Assembly (NCBI GenBank): GCA_035294125.1
Contig: DATGLM010000066.1
Coordinates: 1-64,000, forward strand
Reading direction: 5' to 3'
DNA: 64,000 nucleotides
DNA from: CADDYT01 sp035294125
GTDB taxonomy: Bacteria; Chloroflexota; Ktedonobacteria; Ktedonobacterales; Ktedonobacteraceae
A program made the translations under genes and the position numbers. The notes beneath the pieces are model-generated. The model saw only the letters and a program-made list of their open reading frames with translations, did no database searches and had not been told where the DNA came from. Shown in pieces: positions 26,612 through 35,108 of the stretch. Within the stretch, counting starts at the first letter, position 1; each line of letters opens with the position of its first letter.

Positions 26612-27934
26612 TTACAATGTGAGAAAGTTTGGCAGATACTCCCGCTCCGCCGCCGCCATTTCTTCGAACATCTGCCGTATCTCCGCGAGGGAACAGACGG
26701 CGGCTGTGAGCGGGTCGAGCATGAGCGCCTGCACCGCCGCCTCGCGGTCTTCGTTGAGCAGAGCCTGCACCAGTAAATCATGCACGGCCATATGCGCACC
26801 GTCAAGCGCCGCCAGGGGTGCGGGCAGCGCGCCGAAATGGAGGGGCTGGACGCCGTTTCTGTCCACCAGGCAGGCAACTTCCACGCAGCCATCGCGGGGC
26901 AGATTGTCGATCAGCCCGCTGTTGCGCACGTTGCCATAGATTACCTGGGGCCGGTTCAGGGCGTGACCCTCGACGACGAAAGAGCCTGCGTCGAGGCTTC
27001 TATCCAGGAAAAAGGCCCGTTCTCCCCGTTGTTCGCGTTCCAGGTAGTCGCGCAGCCGCTCCTCGCGCTCGACCCGTTCGCGCGGCCAGTTCCTCGCTCG
27101 CGCCCCACTCACCATATCAGGCTGAATGCTCACGTAGTGATCGAGCAGGTCCCTGCGCTTACGGAAATAGGGGACGTATTCGGAAATATGCCCGCTTGAC
27201 TCCGTTGTGAAATAGCCAAAGGCGCGCATGAGATCGAAGCGCACCGGTTCCTGCTCGTAGATTTCCGGCACTTCCGCCGCTCTACGCAGTCGCGGGTATA
27301 GGTCCTCCCCATGATGCTCAAGCGTGACGAACCAGGAGAGATGATTGATACCCGCGCAGCGGTAGCGCATCTCCTCATACGGCACATCGACATAATCACT
27401 CAACTGATAAGCCGTCAGGATGATCGACTGGCAGAGTCCGACGACCTGGAGCGAGGTGGCACGGAGCGCGGTGAGTGTCATGGCGGAGAGCGGATTGCTA
27501 TAGTTGATGACCAGCGCCGCCGGGCAGAGTTCTTCAATGTCACGGCAGATGGCGAGCCAGTCCGGGGCGGTGCGCAGGTATTTAAAGATGCCTCCCGGCC
27601 CGATGGTGTCGGCGACGCACTGATCGACACCATATTTCAGTGGAATCGCGTAATCGAACTGAACATTGGTCGCTCCGCCGACCTCGATCATGTTAAAAAC
27701 GTAATCGCAGCCGGGGAGAACGCTGCGCCTGTCGGTCGTTGCCTGCACCGTCCACCGCTTCCCCGCGTCTCGAATAACCTGCACGGCAACGGCCTGAGAC
27801 AATTCCAGTCGCCGCGTATCCAGGTCAACCAGGGCGAAAGTGCCGCTATCCAACCCATCAATAGCCAGGATATCCGTAATCACATTCTGAGCGAATGTCC
27901 CACTTCCCGCCCCGATAAGTGCGACTTTGACCAT
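26612..27934 (-). CDS. GH4-family NAD+/Mn2+-dependent glycosidase
   Basis: GH4 enzymes hydrolyse alpha- or beta-glycosides through an NAD-dependent oxidation-elimination cycle. The N-terminal dinucleotide loop is VKVALIGAGSGTF. NYSNPLS (145-151) and the metal ligands Cys168 (GLCQS) and His198 (INHLSWF) are present. The 440-residue length suits the alpha-glucosidase/galacturonidase branch rather than phospho-glycosidases, but this is not certain. First gene of the operon; an extended -10 (TGATATAAT) lies upstream. Confidence 0.9.
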   Translation of the reverse strand: MVKVALIGAGSGTFAQNVITDILAIDGLDSGTFALVDLDTRRLELSQAVAVQVIRDAGKRWTVQATTDRRSVLPGCDYVFNMIEVGGATNVQFDYAIPLKYGVDQCVADTIGPGGIFKYLRTAPDWLAICRDIEELCPAALVINYSNPLSAMTLTALRATSLQVVGLCQSIILTAYQLSDYVDVPYEEMRYRCAGINHLSWFVTLEHHGEDLYPRLRRAAEVPEIYEQEPVRFDLMRAFGYFTTESSGHISEYVPYFRKRRDLLDHYVSIQPDMVSGARARNWPRERVEREERLRDYLEREQRGERAFFLDRSLDAGSFVVEGHALNRPQVIYGNVRNSGLIDNLPRDGCVEVACLVDRNGVQPLHFGALPAPLAALDGAHMAVHDLLVQALLNEDREAAVQALMLDPLTAAVCSLAEIRQMFEEMAAAEREYLPNFLTL

Positions 27935-27987
27935 ACCTTTCCTCTCTTCTCAACGAACGCAGAAAGAATTTTGATCTCTCACCCGAA

Positions 27988-27996
27988 ATTATATCA
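27988..27996 (-). promoter_or_regulatory. Extended -10 promoter of the glycoside operon
   Basis: Minus strand reads TGATATAAT: a perfect -10 with TGn, about 55 bp upstream of the GH4 ATG. No good -35 is seen. Confidence 0.5.
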
Positions 27997-28025
27997 GATA
28001 GCTAGCTCTAGCGTGTGTGGACAAC

Positions 28026-28057
28026 CCGAGGGGCCGCGCTTAAGCGCGGCCCCTCGG
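28026..28057. terminator. Perfect 16-bp palindromic stem after the STAND gene
   Basis: CCGAGGGGCCGCGCTT (28026-28041) and its exact complement (28042-28057), 10 bp past the STAND gene stop on the minus strand. It ends transcription before the glycoside operon promoter. Confidence 0.65.
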
Positions 28058-28066
28058 AAATCCGCA

Positions 28067-30244
28067 TCAGGTCAGTAATCTTCGCAACACCTGTGCCTGC
28101 ATATTCTGTGCGGACTGGCGCAGCGTGTTGAAAGCAGGCAGGCCCATCTTCTGTTCCAGCGCCTTGAGGAAAAGTTCTATGGAGTGCGAGGTCGGGTCGG
28201 AGAGGGACTGGCGCAGGGCGAGCGCGGCCAGCAGCACGGCCAGCCCTTCCTCGCGCTGCCCCTGCTCGAAGAGCAGCATGCCGATGCTGGTAAGAATCAT
28301 ACCCTGGTAAGGATGCTTTTCCACCTGTTTGAGGATACGCAGCGCGTCGAGGTAGCAGCGCAGCGCCTGTTGATAGTTTTTCTCATCATAAGCGAGCAGA
28401 CCCAGATTGTGGCGCAAGGCGCTTTCCAGGAAAGGATCGAGCGGCTGCCGGTCGAGGACCATAGCCCGTTTAAAGCAAGCTCGTGCTTCGCGCAGCTTGC
28501 CCTGCTCCCGCAGTAGCTCGCCTTGATTGACGAGTATACCGGCCTCGCCATGTGTATCCCCAAACTCGCGGTAGAGGGCAAGGGACTGCTGGAAGCAGGC
28601 GAAGCTCTCCGTCTCGTGGCCCAGCCGCCCATAGAGCAGGCTCAGGTGGCCGAAGACCAGCGCGACATCGCGCCGCGCCAGCACTCCTCGCGGCGGCAGC
28701 ATCATAGTGTAGAGTCCAACCAGCGTATTCCATGCCCCCCACTGCACCATGCTCTCGTGCAAACCCTCACTGAAGAGAAGATCGCAGGCCTGCTGCCAGT
28801 GCCAGCCCTGGCAGAGATGGCGAATGGTGTAGATCAGCGCCTCGACATCCCGTGGGCCGCGTCGCCGTTCGCGAGGGATCTCCTGCTCCTGCGCGCACTG
28901 GAGGTAGTAGGTTGCGACACGCATATGGCCGGCGGCAAGGGCAACCTGCACCGCTTCGGGCGAATTTGCCAGTGGTGCCAGCGGTCCCGTCACTCCAAGC
29001 AGGCCGCTCGTGCGGCGCTCTGTGCCTGAGAGATAGTTATCGAGGATATACTGCCGCAGCAGGGGATGCAGGTCGAAACGGGGAGTACCGTGCTGATCGA
29101 CGCGCACCTGCACCAGCGCGAGCTGGGCCAGCAGCCGTACCTCCTGCGCGAGCGTCGGCAGATCAGCCGTTACATCATACTCCTCGCCGCGCATGGTCAT
29201 ACTGATTGCCTGCAAGGGAACGGGTTCATCAAAGAGGCTGAGGGAGCGCAGCAGCGCCCGCTGCACGGCATTGATGGAGCGGTAGACGGCGGCAAGCAGG
29301 TTGAGGGGCACATGTCCGCTCCACAGAGGAATGTATTCGGGTGCATTGAGCAGATAGCCCAGGCGAGCGCCGCTCAGATAACAGAGCGTACTGCATAAGA
29401 CCAGGGCGTAGGCGTGGCCGGCGCAGCGCTGCCACGTCAAGGAAAGTTCCTCCTGTGATGCCTGCACGCCGCGTTGCTGTAACAGCGCCCTGCCTTCAGG
29501 GATGCTCAGTTGCGAGACGAGATAAGAGCGCACGCGAGGCTCTTCCCCTGCACTGGCACTGTTCTGCGCAAAGGGTGAGCGATAGCTGGTGAGCAGCACA
29601 CGACTGCCTCCCAGGTCGGTTTGCAACATATCCAGCAGCAGAGAGATGGCTCCGCGTTCTTCGTTAAGCGTGAGCGTTTTTTCTCCGAAGATCAGCCACT
29701 CATCAAAGGAGTCGAGCACGATCAGCGCCGGTTCTTGCGGGCGGCGCAAGGCAAGCAGGAGCAGGGAAATCTGCTGTTCTGGCCTCAGAAAAAAGAAGGC
29801 CGGGTCGCTCATATCGAGCGCGTTGAGGATGGCAGCGACAACATCGGGCAGGGTCGTATGCGGGCCAAGTCCAAGCCAGACCAGATGGCGCGGCGCGGGC
29901 TGCTCGTTTGCTGACAAGACCTGCAAGCGGCGATATAGCAGCGCGGCCAGCGTCGTTTTGCCCGCGCCAGCATCGCCGGTCAGTACAACCGTACTCATCT
30001 GCGGCTTATTCAGCAAATACAGCACCGTATTCACCTCGTCCGCCCGTCGCATAATTCCCCCACCATCGCCTGGCGGTGGAGTTGTGGCGTAGATGCCACT
30101 CCCATCCCCCGGGCGAGGGCCAGGGGCGGTGGGTGGAGCAACCGTATATAGTAGGGGCGACCCTTGCGCTCGCCCTGGTACGGGTGGTCGCCCAGTCAGC
30201 CCATCACCCTCGCTATGCTCACCAGTTTTAGTCATTCTGGCCAA
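28067..30244 (-). CDS. STAND-type NTPase with C-terminal TPR-like repeats
   Basis: Up to 725 residues. The NTPase module has Walker A GDAGAGKT (90-97) and Walker B ALIVLDSFDEW (173-183), followed by the NB-ARC-like winged-helix part. The C-terminal half (about 480-725) shows TPR-type helices, for example FGHLSLLYGRLGHETESFACFQQSLALY and ILVNQGELLREQGKLREARACFKRA. STAND ATPases are signal-transducing switches in regulation, apoptosis-like death or defence. The first ~64 residues (GRPPVPGRAQGSPLL) are translated dispersed repeat, so the true start may be GTG/ATG near 30052 (MRRADEVNT). No effector domain is visible. Confidence 0.85.
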   Translation of the reverse strand: MARMTKTGEHSEGDGLTGRPPVPGRAQGSPLLYTVAPPTAPGPRPGDGSGIYATTPPPGDGGGIMRRADEVNTVLYLLNKPQMSTVVLTGDAGAGKTTLAALLYRRLQVLSANEQPAPRHLVWLGLGPHTTLPDVVAAILNALDMSDPAFFFLRPEQQISLLLLALRRPQEPALIVLDSFDEWLIFGEKTLTLNEERGAISLLLDMLQTDLGGSRVLLTSYRSPFAQNSASAGEEPRVRSYLVSQLSIPEGRALLQQRGVQASQEELSLTWQRCAGHAYALVLCSTLCYLSGARLGYLLNAPEYIPLWSGHVPLNLLAAVYRSINAVQRALLRSLSLFDEPVPLQAISMTMRGEEYDVTADLPTLAQEVRLLAQLALVQVRVDQHGTPRFDLHPLLRQYILDNYLSGTERRTSGLLGVTGPLAPLANSPEAVQVALAAGHMRVATYYLQCAQEQEIPRERRRGPRDVEALIYTIRHLCQGWHWQQACDLLFSEGLHESMVQWGAWNTLVGLYTMMLPPRGVLARRDVALVFGHLSLLYGRLGHETESFACFQQSLALYREFGDTHGEAGILVNQGELLREQGKLREARACFKRAMVLDRQPLDPFLESALRHNLGLLAYDEKNYQQALRCYLDALRILKQVEKHPYQGMILTSIGMLLFEQGQREEGLAVLLAALALRQSLSDPTSHSIELFLKALEQKMGLPAFNTLRQSAQNMQAQVLRRLLT
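30151..30193. repeat. Dispersed GTAGGGGCGACC repeat in the STAND gene's 5' end
   Basis: Contains GTAGGGGCGACCC and related GC-rich sequence like 3663-3724. It translates into the N-terminal tail of the STAND frame. Confidence 0.6.
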
Positions 30245-30323
30245 ACCTTACTGCTAAATGTCGCACCTTGTTCCCCCTCGTATCACCAAGTATATACCAC
30301 TTTTTTTCAGAGAAGTCTTTAAT

Positions 30324-30345
30324 CAGGGAAAGAATAGCCCTGATA
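30324..30345. promoter_or_regulatory. Short palindrome upstream of fmt
   Basis: ATCAGGG (about 30324) and CCCTGAT (about 30338) form an inverted repeat around a 7-8-nt loop, just upstream of the fmt start region (30396). It could be an operator or leader hairpin. Weak. Confidence 0.3.
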
Positions 30346-30395
30346 TGCTAAGATAGGGAGAAATTTCAAGATTTGTCGGGAGGAACTGGCAAAAG

Positions 30396-31385
30396 ATGCT
30401 GCGCATTATATATATGGGAACGCCGCAATTCGCGGTCCCGGCGCTTGAGGCGCTGATCGCGGGCAGGGAGCCGGGTAAGGTGCTGCCGGAGGGCTACGAG
30501 ATCGCAACCGTGATTACACGGGTCGATAAGCCTGTTGGGCGCGGGCTGGAGATCGTCTATTCGCCCGTCAAGCAGGCGGCGCTGGCGCATGGCATCCCGG
30601 TCTGGCAGCCGGGTTCGCTCAAAAAGCCGGAAAATATCGAGGCGCTCGCGGCCTACAAAGCCGACCTCTACATCGTCGCCGCCTTCGGGCAGATCCTGCC
30701 GCAGGCCGTGCTCGATCAGCCGCGCTACGGCACGCTCAACATCCACGCCTCGCTGCTGCCCCGCTATCGCGGCGTTTCACCCATTTCCGAGGCCATCTTG
30801 CAAGGCGACCGCGAAACCGGCGTGACCATCATGCTGCTCGACGCGGGCGTCGACACCGGCCCCATGCTCCTCAAACGTACAGTCCCACTCACCGGCGAGG
30901 AAACTACAGGCAGTCTCACGCAAGAACTGGCGCAGGTTGGCGCTCAGGCGTTAATGGAGACATTGCCGCTCTGGATAACCGGACGGATCACGCCTACTCC
31001 ACAGGACGAGACGCAGGCCACGCACACCCACATGCTGCGCAAAGAGGACGGGGAAATCTCCTGGCAGCGTCCCGCCGCCGTGCTGGCGCGCATGGTGCGC
31101 GCCTACACTCCCTGGCCGGGGGCCTACACCCACTGGCGCGGCAAACTGCTCAAAATCGTCCACGCCCACGCCCTGGAAGTGGAGCCGGAAGCGCCCGCCC
31201 CCGATGAAACGCTCGCGCCGGGAACGGTCAGCAAGCGTGAAGAGGGCGAGCAAGAAGTGCTTGCCATCGTCACCGGTTCCGGCCTGCTTATCGTCGACCG
31301 TCTCCAACTCGAAGGCAAACGCGCCATGAGCACCGACGAGTTCCTGCGTGGCTACCCACAGATCGTTGGGGAGGTGCTGGGATAA
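30396..31385 (+). CDS. fmt: Methionyl-tRNA formyltransferase
   Basis: Formylates Met-tRNAi with 10-formyl-THF for translation initiation. Family motifs are GTPQFAVPALEAL at the start, SLLP in LNIHASLLPRYRG, and the catalytic trio Asn115, His117 and Asp153 (DAGVDTG). The C-terminal OB-like domain ends in LQLEGKRAMSTDEFLRG. The 329-residue length is normal. A GGGAGG motif lies about 12 nt before the ATG. No def gene is adjacent. Confidence 0.95.
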   Translation: MLRIIYMGTPQFAVPALEALIAGREPGKVLPEGYEIATVITRVDKPVGRGLEIVYSPVKQAALAHGIPVWQPGSLKKPENIEALAAYKADLYIVAAFGQILPQAVLDQPRYGTLNIHASLLPRYRGVSPISEAILQGDRETGVTIMLLDAGVDTGPMLLKRTVPLTGEETTGSLTQELAQVGAQALMETLPLWITGRITPTPQDETQATHTHMLRKEDGEISWQRPAAVLARMVRAYTPWPGAYTHWRGKLLKIVHAHALEVEPEAPAPDETLAPGTVSKREEGEQEVLAIVTGSGLLIVDRLQLEGKRAMSTDEFLRGYPQIVGEVLG

Positions 31386-31452
31386 CGCTTCCGGCCAGGG
31401 CGGAGGGGCCGTGTGGCTCGAATGAATATGGGAATAAATAACTCGTTCTGGC

Positions 31453-31481
31453 TTGATTTCTTGCGATACAAGGACTACAAT
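31453..31481 (+). promoter_or_regulatory. Sigma70-like promoter for the small membrane protein gene
   Basis: TTGATT (31453-31458), a 17-bp spacer and TACAAT (31476-31481), about 84 bp upstream of the ATG at 31565. Confidence 0.55.
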
Positions 31482-31564
31482 ACAAATAGCATTAAGGCTG
31501 CGTTGAACTGACGCGGGACCGGCGCATTCATCATAATACTCCTCGAAAGGAGCTTTGTGTCGCT

Positions 31565-31939
31565 ATGACTGGTATACAATGGAGCAAAGTCTGGGGAGAT
31601 GTCGTCCTCGGCGTTCTCTTCATTTGTTGCTTCCTTTTTATCTCTCCAACGCTCATTATTGATTACGGCGCTGGAATTACTATGAGCTTCAAGTTGACCG
31701 TGGTAGCCATCGGTCTGCTCGTCATTGTGCTCTATAATATCTTCCACCGCTCAAGTCCCCTCACGACCAAACTGGGTCTGACGGCTATCCTTACAGAGTG
31801 TTGGCTGGCCCTGATTATTTTCTATCCCTTCAAAGACCCCAACAATAGCGCGGCAGGAGCGGTGGGCTTCTTCACCCTGATCGGTGGTCTCGCCGTTTCC
31901 GTCTTATGGGTGTACTTCTTCTCTGATGAACTGACCTAG
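31565..31939 (+). CDS. Small membrane protein of unknown function
   Basis: 124 residues with about four hydrophobic helices (10-30, 38-58, 66-88 and 100-120). No family recognised. No signal peptidase motif is obvious. A standalone gene with its own promoter and a large bidirectional terminator just after it. The product is likely integral to the cytoplasmic membrane. Confidence 0.65.
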   Translation: MTGIQWSKVWGDVVLGVLFICCFLFISPTLIIDYGAGITMSFKLTVVAIGLLVIVLYNIFHRSSPLTTKLGLTAILTECWLALIIFYPFKDPNNSAAGAVGFFTLIGGLAVSVLWVYFFSDELT

Positions 31940-32004
31940 AACAAGCAGAAGCAAAAGGCGGTGCCACCTATCTGGGGGTACCGCCTTTTGCTTCTGCTTG
32001 TTCT
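31938..32004. terminator. Perfect 25-bp stem hairpin between convergent genes
   Basis: Arms 31938-31962 and 31980-32004 are exact complements around a 17-nt loop. It starts at the small membrane gene's stop codon and ends 7 bp from the purH stop. T-rich right arm (TTTTGC), so usable as a terminator in both directions. Confidence 0.75.
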
Positions 32005-32010
32005 GTAAGT

Positions 32011-33576
32011 TTAATGGCGGAAGTGGCGTTTGCCGGTGAAGATCATGGCGACGCCGTAGCGGTTCGCCATGCGAATGGCTTCGTCGTCGCGGATAGACCC
32101 TCCTGGCTGGATGATGGCTGTCACGCCCGCCTTTGCCGCCGCCTCGACGCCATCCGGGAAGGGGAAGTAGGCGTCAGAGGCAAGCACTGAACCTCGCGCT
32201 CGTTCGCCTGCCTTTTCTACCGCCAGTTGTACACTGGCGACGCGGTTCATCTGCCCGGCGCCAACACCGACGATAGCCAGTTTGCGTGCCAGCACGATGG
32301 CGTTGGATTTGACCTGGCGCACCGCTTTCCAGGCAAAAAGCAGGCTGGTCATCTCGTCTAACGTCGGTTTGCGCTCGGTCACCACGCTGTAGTCAATCTC
32401 TCCTTCGCCAATAGAATCAGGCGTCTGGAGGAGCAATCCACCGCTGACGCTGCGCACCTCCGGGCGTTCTGCTGCCAGCGCCTGCGTGCCCAGTTTTGGC
32501 TCGATGGGGCAGCGTGTCGCCAGCAAACGCAGATTCTTCTTCCGGGTCAGGATTTCCAGTGCCTCGGGTGTGAAATTGGGGGCGATGATGGCTTCGTAGA
32601 AGAGCTGCGAGATTTCCTGCGCCGTTGCCTCGTCAATTTTGCGATTGCTGCCGATGATGCCGCCGTAGGCTGATATGGGGTCGCCCGCGTGCGCCTTCTT
32701 GTAAGCCTCGACCAGCACATCGTCGCAGGCCAGGCCGCAGGGGTTGGTATGTTTGATGATGACGACCGTCGGGGCGGTGAAACTGGCGACCGTTTCCAGG
32801 GCCGCTGAAAGGTCGAGCAGGTTGTTGTAAGAAAGTTCCTTGCCATGCAGGACTTCGGCTCCCGCCACTGTCGGCGTTGCCTGCGGAGTTGGTACGCCGC
32901 CCCAGCGATAGAAAGCGGCTTTCTGGTGCGGGTTTTCACCGTAGCGCAGGGGCTGAATCAACTGCAAGGGCAGGGTCAATTCATCGGGGAAGAGTGGAGC
33001 GGACAGGCTGCCCAGGTATTCCGCGATGGTGCTGTCATAGAGTGCGGTGTGCTGGAAAGCGATGGCGGCGAGACGGCGGCGCGTTTCCATGCTGACTTCA
33101 CCCTGCTCTTCCCATTCCTGCATAACCGGTGCGTAATCCTGCGGGCGCACCAGCACAACCACATCCTCGAAGTTCTTTGCCGCCGCCCGGATCAATGTCA
33201 CGCCGCCGATGTCGATCTGTTCCAGTGCCTCGTTCAGCGTGGTGGCTGGCTGCGCAATAGTTTGCGCGAACGGGTAGAGGTTGACGGCCACAATGTCAAT
33301 GGGGAAAATGTCATGACTGACCAGTTCGCTCATATGCTCAGGTATGTTCCGGCGCGCCAGGATGCCCCCGTAAATGGCCGGGTGCAGGGTCTTGACCCGC
33401 CCGTTCAGAATTTCGGGAAACTGTGTAATCTTGCTGACCGGTTCCACGGCGATACCGACTTCCTGCAAAGCATTGGCGGTGCCACTGGTGGAAAATAGAG
33501 TGACACCATGTGATTGAAGTTGAAGTGCTAGCTCCGTGAGACCTTCACGGTTTGCCACGCTGAGAATTGCTCGCAT
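32011..33576 (-). CDS. purH: Bifunctional AICAR transformylase/IMP cyclohydrolase
   Basis: Last two steps of IMP synthesis: formylation of AICAR with 10-formyl-THF and ring closure. The N-terminal MGS-like cyclohydrolase domain (about 1-200) has STSGTANALQEVGI and GRVKTLHPAIYGGILARR. The C-terminal transformylase domain carries Lys275-His276 in KHTNPCGLA and RYGENPHQKA. The 521-residue length is normal. Standalone, with 130 bp upstream to a hairpin (CTGGAG...CTCCAG) that could be regulatory. Confidence 0.96.
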   Translation of the reverse strand: MRAILSVANREGLTELALQLQSHGVTLFSTSGTANALQEVGIAVEPVSKITQFPEILNGRVKTLHPAIYGGILARRNIPEHMSELVSHDIFPIDIVAVNLYPFAQTIAQPATTLNEALEQIDIGGVTLIRAAAKNFEDVVVLVRPQDYAPVMQEWEEQGEVSMETRRRLAAIAFQHTALYDSTIAEYLGSLSAPLFPDELTLPLQLIQPLRYGENPHQKAAFYRWGGVPTPQATPTVAGAEVLHGKELSYNNLLDLSAALETVASFTAPTVVIIKHTNPCGLACDDVLVEAYKKAHAGDPISAYGGIIGSNRKIDEATAQEISQLFYEAIIAPNFTPEALEILTRKKNLRLLATRCPIEPKLGTQALAAERPEVRSVSGGLLLQTPDSIGEGEIDYSVVTERKPTLDEMTSLLFAWKAVRQVKSNAIVLARKLAIVGVGAGQMNRVASVQLAVEKAGERARGSVLASDAYFPFPDGVEAAAKAGVTAIIQPGGSIRDDEAIRMANRYGVAMIFTGKRHFRH

Positions 33577-33705
33577 AAACCCATCCTTTCCTCTGAATCG
33601 CTCTCTGCGGGCGCTTCAATAGCTGTATAAAAACGCTGGAGGACTCTCCAGACGTACTGTGAGTGAAAAAATCTTCTCTGCCAGTATAACCACATTCCCA
33701 GCTAT

Positions 33706-34066
33706 TTGGCAAGCAGGGAAGCATGTCCAATATGTCTCCTTGCGCAGCGCTTCGTGACTACGTATGAAGCCAATGGTCTCAACTGCCGGAGGCGCCTGAA
33801 CCAGCCTGACCCCGTCACGCTCAAGATAGATAACAATGGCGTGACCATCGGTGTCTCGATCAATAGTACGAACGTTGTGCGGCCCGTCACCTGCCCGGTT
33901 AACGACACCCTGATTCTCGGCTGCACCGTTTCGTATGGCCGCGATGCGCGCCAGGTGAACATTACCCTGTTCCTACACAGGGGCAGGAAACATCCATGCA
34001 AAATTCATCCCTATACCGCCCGGCGGTATAGGGATGAATTTTGCATGGATGTCAGATGGAATGAAT
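33706..34066 (+). pseudogene. Weak gene fragment upstream of rpmA
   Basis: A plus-strand frame reads KIDNNGVTIGVSINSTNVV and TLILGCTVSYGRDARQVNI, which look like a beta-rich extracytoplasmic protein, but no start, signal peptide or family is visible, and the frame then runs through a perfect palindrome (33991-34051) that translates to junk. Possibly a fragment of a decayed lipoprotein or secreted protein. I would not trust it without a database match. Confidence 0.25.
33991..34051. terminator. Perfect 30-bp stem palindrome after rpmA
   Basis: Arms 33991-34020 and 34022-34051 are exact complements around a single base. It lies 15 bp past the rpmA stop (minus strand). Confidence 0.75.
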
Positions 34067-34393
34067 TTAGTCGTTGGTTGGGATGGGAGTGGGAGCGGGT
34101 TCTACCGAAACCTCGTTGATCAACGAGGGGCGACCGAGAAACTCCGGGTAGACGCTGACCTTGCGGCGCGTGCGCGACTCGTGCCCGAACTTTACATAAC
34201 CATCGATCAGCGCGAACAGCGTGTGGTCGCGGCCCACTCCGACGTGATCGCCGGGGTGAATCTTCGTACCGCGCTGGCGCACGATAATGCTGCCAGCCGT
34301 GACAAGCTGCCCATCATAGCGTTTCACGCCGAGCATCTTCGGGTTGCTGTCTCGACCGTTGCGAGAGCTACCCATACCTTTTTTATGTGCCAT
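34067..34393 (-). CDS. rpmA: Ribosomal protein bL27
   Basis: 50S subunit protein near the peptidyl-transferase centre. The AHKKGMGSSRNGRDSNPKMLGVKRYDGQ stretch (split: AHKKGMGSSRNGRDS then NPKMLGVKRYDGQ) is diagnostic. The 108-residue length exceeds the usual ~85-90 by an uncharged/proline tail (PAPTPIPTND). It lacks the cleavable N-terminal extension of Firmicutes L27. Forms an operon with rplU, 2 bp downstream of its stop. Confidence 0.96.
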   Translation of the reverse strand: MAHKKGMGSSRNGRDSNPKMLGVKRYDGQLVTAGSIIVRQRGTKIHPGDHVGVGRDHTLFALIDGYVKFGHESRTRRKVSVYPEFLGRPSLINEVSVEPAPTPIPTND

Positions 34394-34395
34394 GA

Positions 34396-34905
34396 TTAAG
34401 CCTCTTCCTCGTTTCTGGTAGTGCGGCGGCGGCGAATGCGTGGAGCCTGATCCGGTTCGACCTCCGGTTCCTGCGTTTCGCTTTCTGTTGTCTCCACGGC
34501 CTCTGCGCTTTCTTCAACCGGCTCTGCTATAAGATCTTCTTCGGTTGGGGCCTGTTTCGCCTTTGGGGCCTCTCCGGTAATCAGGCTCTTGCCGTTTGCG
34601 ACGATGTCATCGATGGTCAGCACGGTAATTTCCTGGCGGTGACCACGGCGATGGCGATAGCGTTTCTTGGGTTTGTACTTGAAGACGATTACTTTTTTGC
34701 CACGAGCCTGCGCGTCTGCTGTTGCCAGCACGAAGGCGTTCTCAAGCAGAGGAGTACCTATCATTGTGGTATTGGCATCTCCAATGAGCAGAACCTCGGC
34801 AAAGGTGACCTGCTCTCCAGGCTCGACCGGGAGCCGATTGACCTCCAATCGCTCTCCAACGGAGACCTTGTATTGTCTTCCACCACTTTTAATTACTGCA
34901 AACAT
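34396..34905 (-). CDS. rplU: Ribosomal protein bL21 with long charged tail
   Basis: The first ~105 residues are canonical bL21 (MFAVIKSGGRQYKV and KKVIVFKYKPKKRYRHRRGHRQ). Residues about 113-169 form an extension of acidic and then basic residues (EEDLIAEPVEESAEAVE ... RIRRRRTTRNEEEA) that typical bL21 lacks. It could be a disordered rRNA- or protein-contacting tail. First gene of rplU-rpmA; ribosome binding site AGGAGAA. Confidence 0.95.
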   Translation of the reverse strand: MFAVIKSGGRQYKVSVGERLEVNRLPVEPGEQVTFAEVLLIGDANTTMIGTPLLENAFVLATADAQARGKKVIVFKYKPKKRYRHRRGHRQEITVLTIDDIVANGKSLITGEAPKAKQAPTEEDLIAEPVEESAEAVETTESETQEPEVEPDQAPRIRRRRTTRNEEEA

Positions 34906-35011
34906 GATTTTTTCCTGTTCTCCTTTCCCGCTCTCTCGTGAGACTCTCCCATTCTTTCGCGGCGGATACGTCGATGGCGTTGGTGGAGGCCATCATGACA
35001 GTTCCTTTTTC

Positions 35012-35030
35012 TTTCAACCCGGTCTGGGAT
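35012..35030 (+). repeat. CRISPR-repeat-like box (degenerate)
   Basis: TTTCAACCCGGTCTGGGAT: TTTCAA followed by CCC-GGTCT-GGG, a stem of 3 bp. It resembles the boxes at 35109 and 35151, which are 97 and 139 bp further on. Confidence 0.5.
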
Positions 35031-35108
35031 ACCAGGTACTTTCAAGCTTGAGAGTCTTTCCGATCAATTGCTACATTGACACGGAGCGGAACGGGTTTTT
35101 CTTTCCTC

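Larger units (their letters stand above)
33577..34066. other. Intergenic stretch between purH and rpmA
   Basis: About 490 bp. It contains the possible fragment above, a hairpin near 33632-33650 (CTGGAG/CTCCAG arms), and the perfect palindrome 33991-34051 that serves as the rpmA terminator. No RNA gene seen. Confidence 0.5.
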
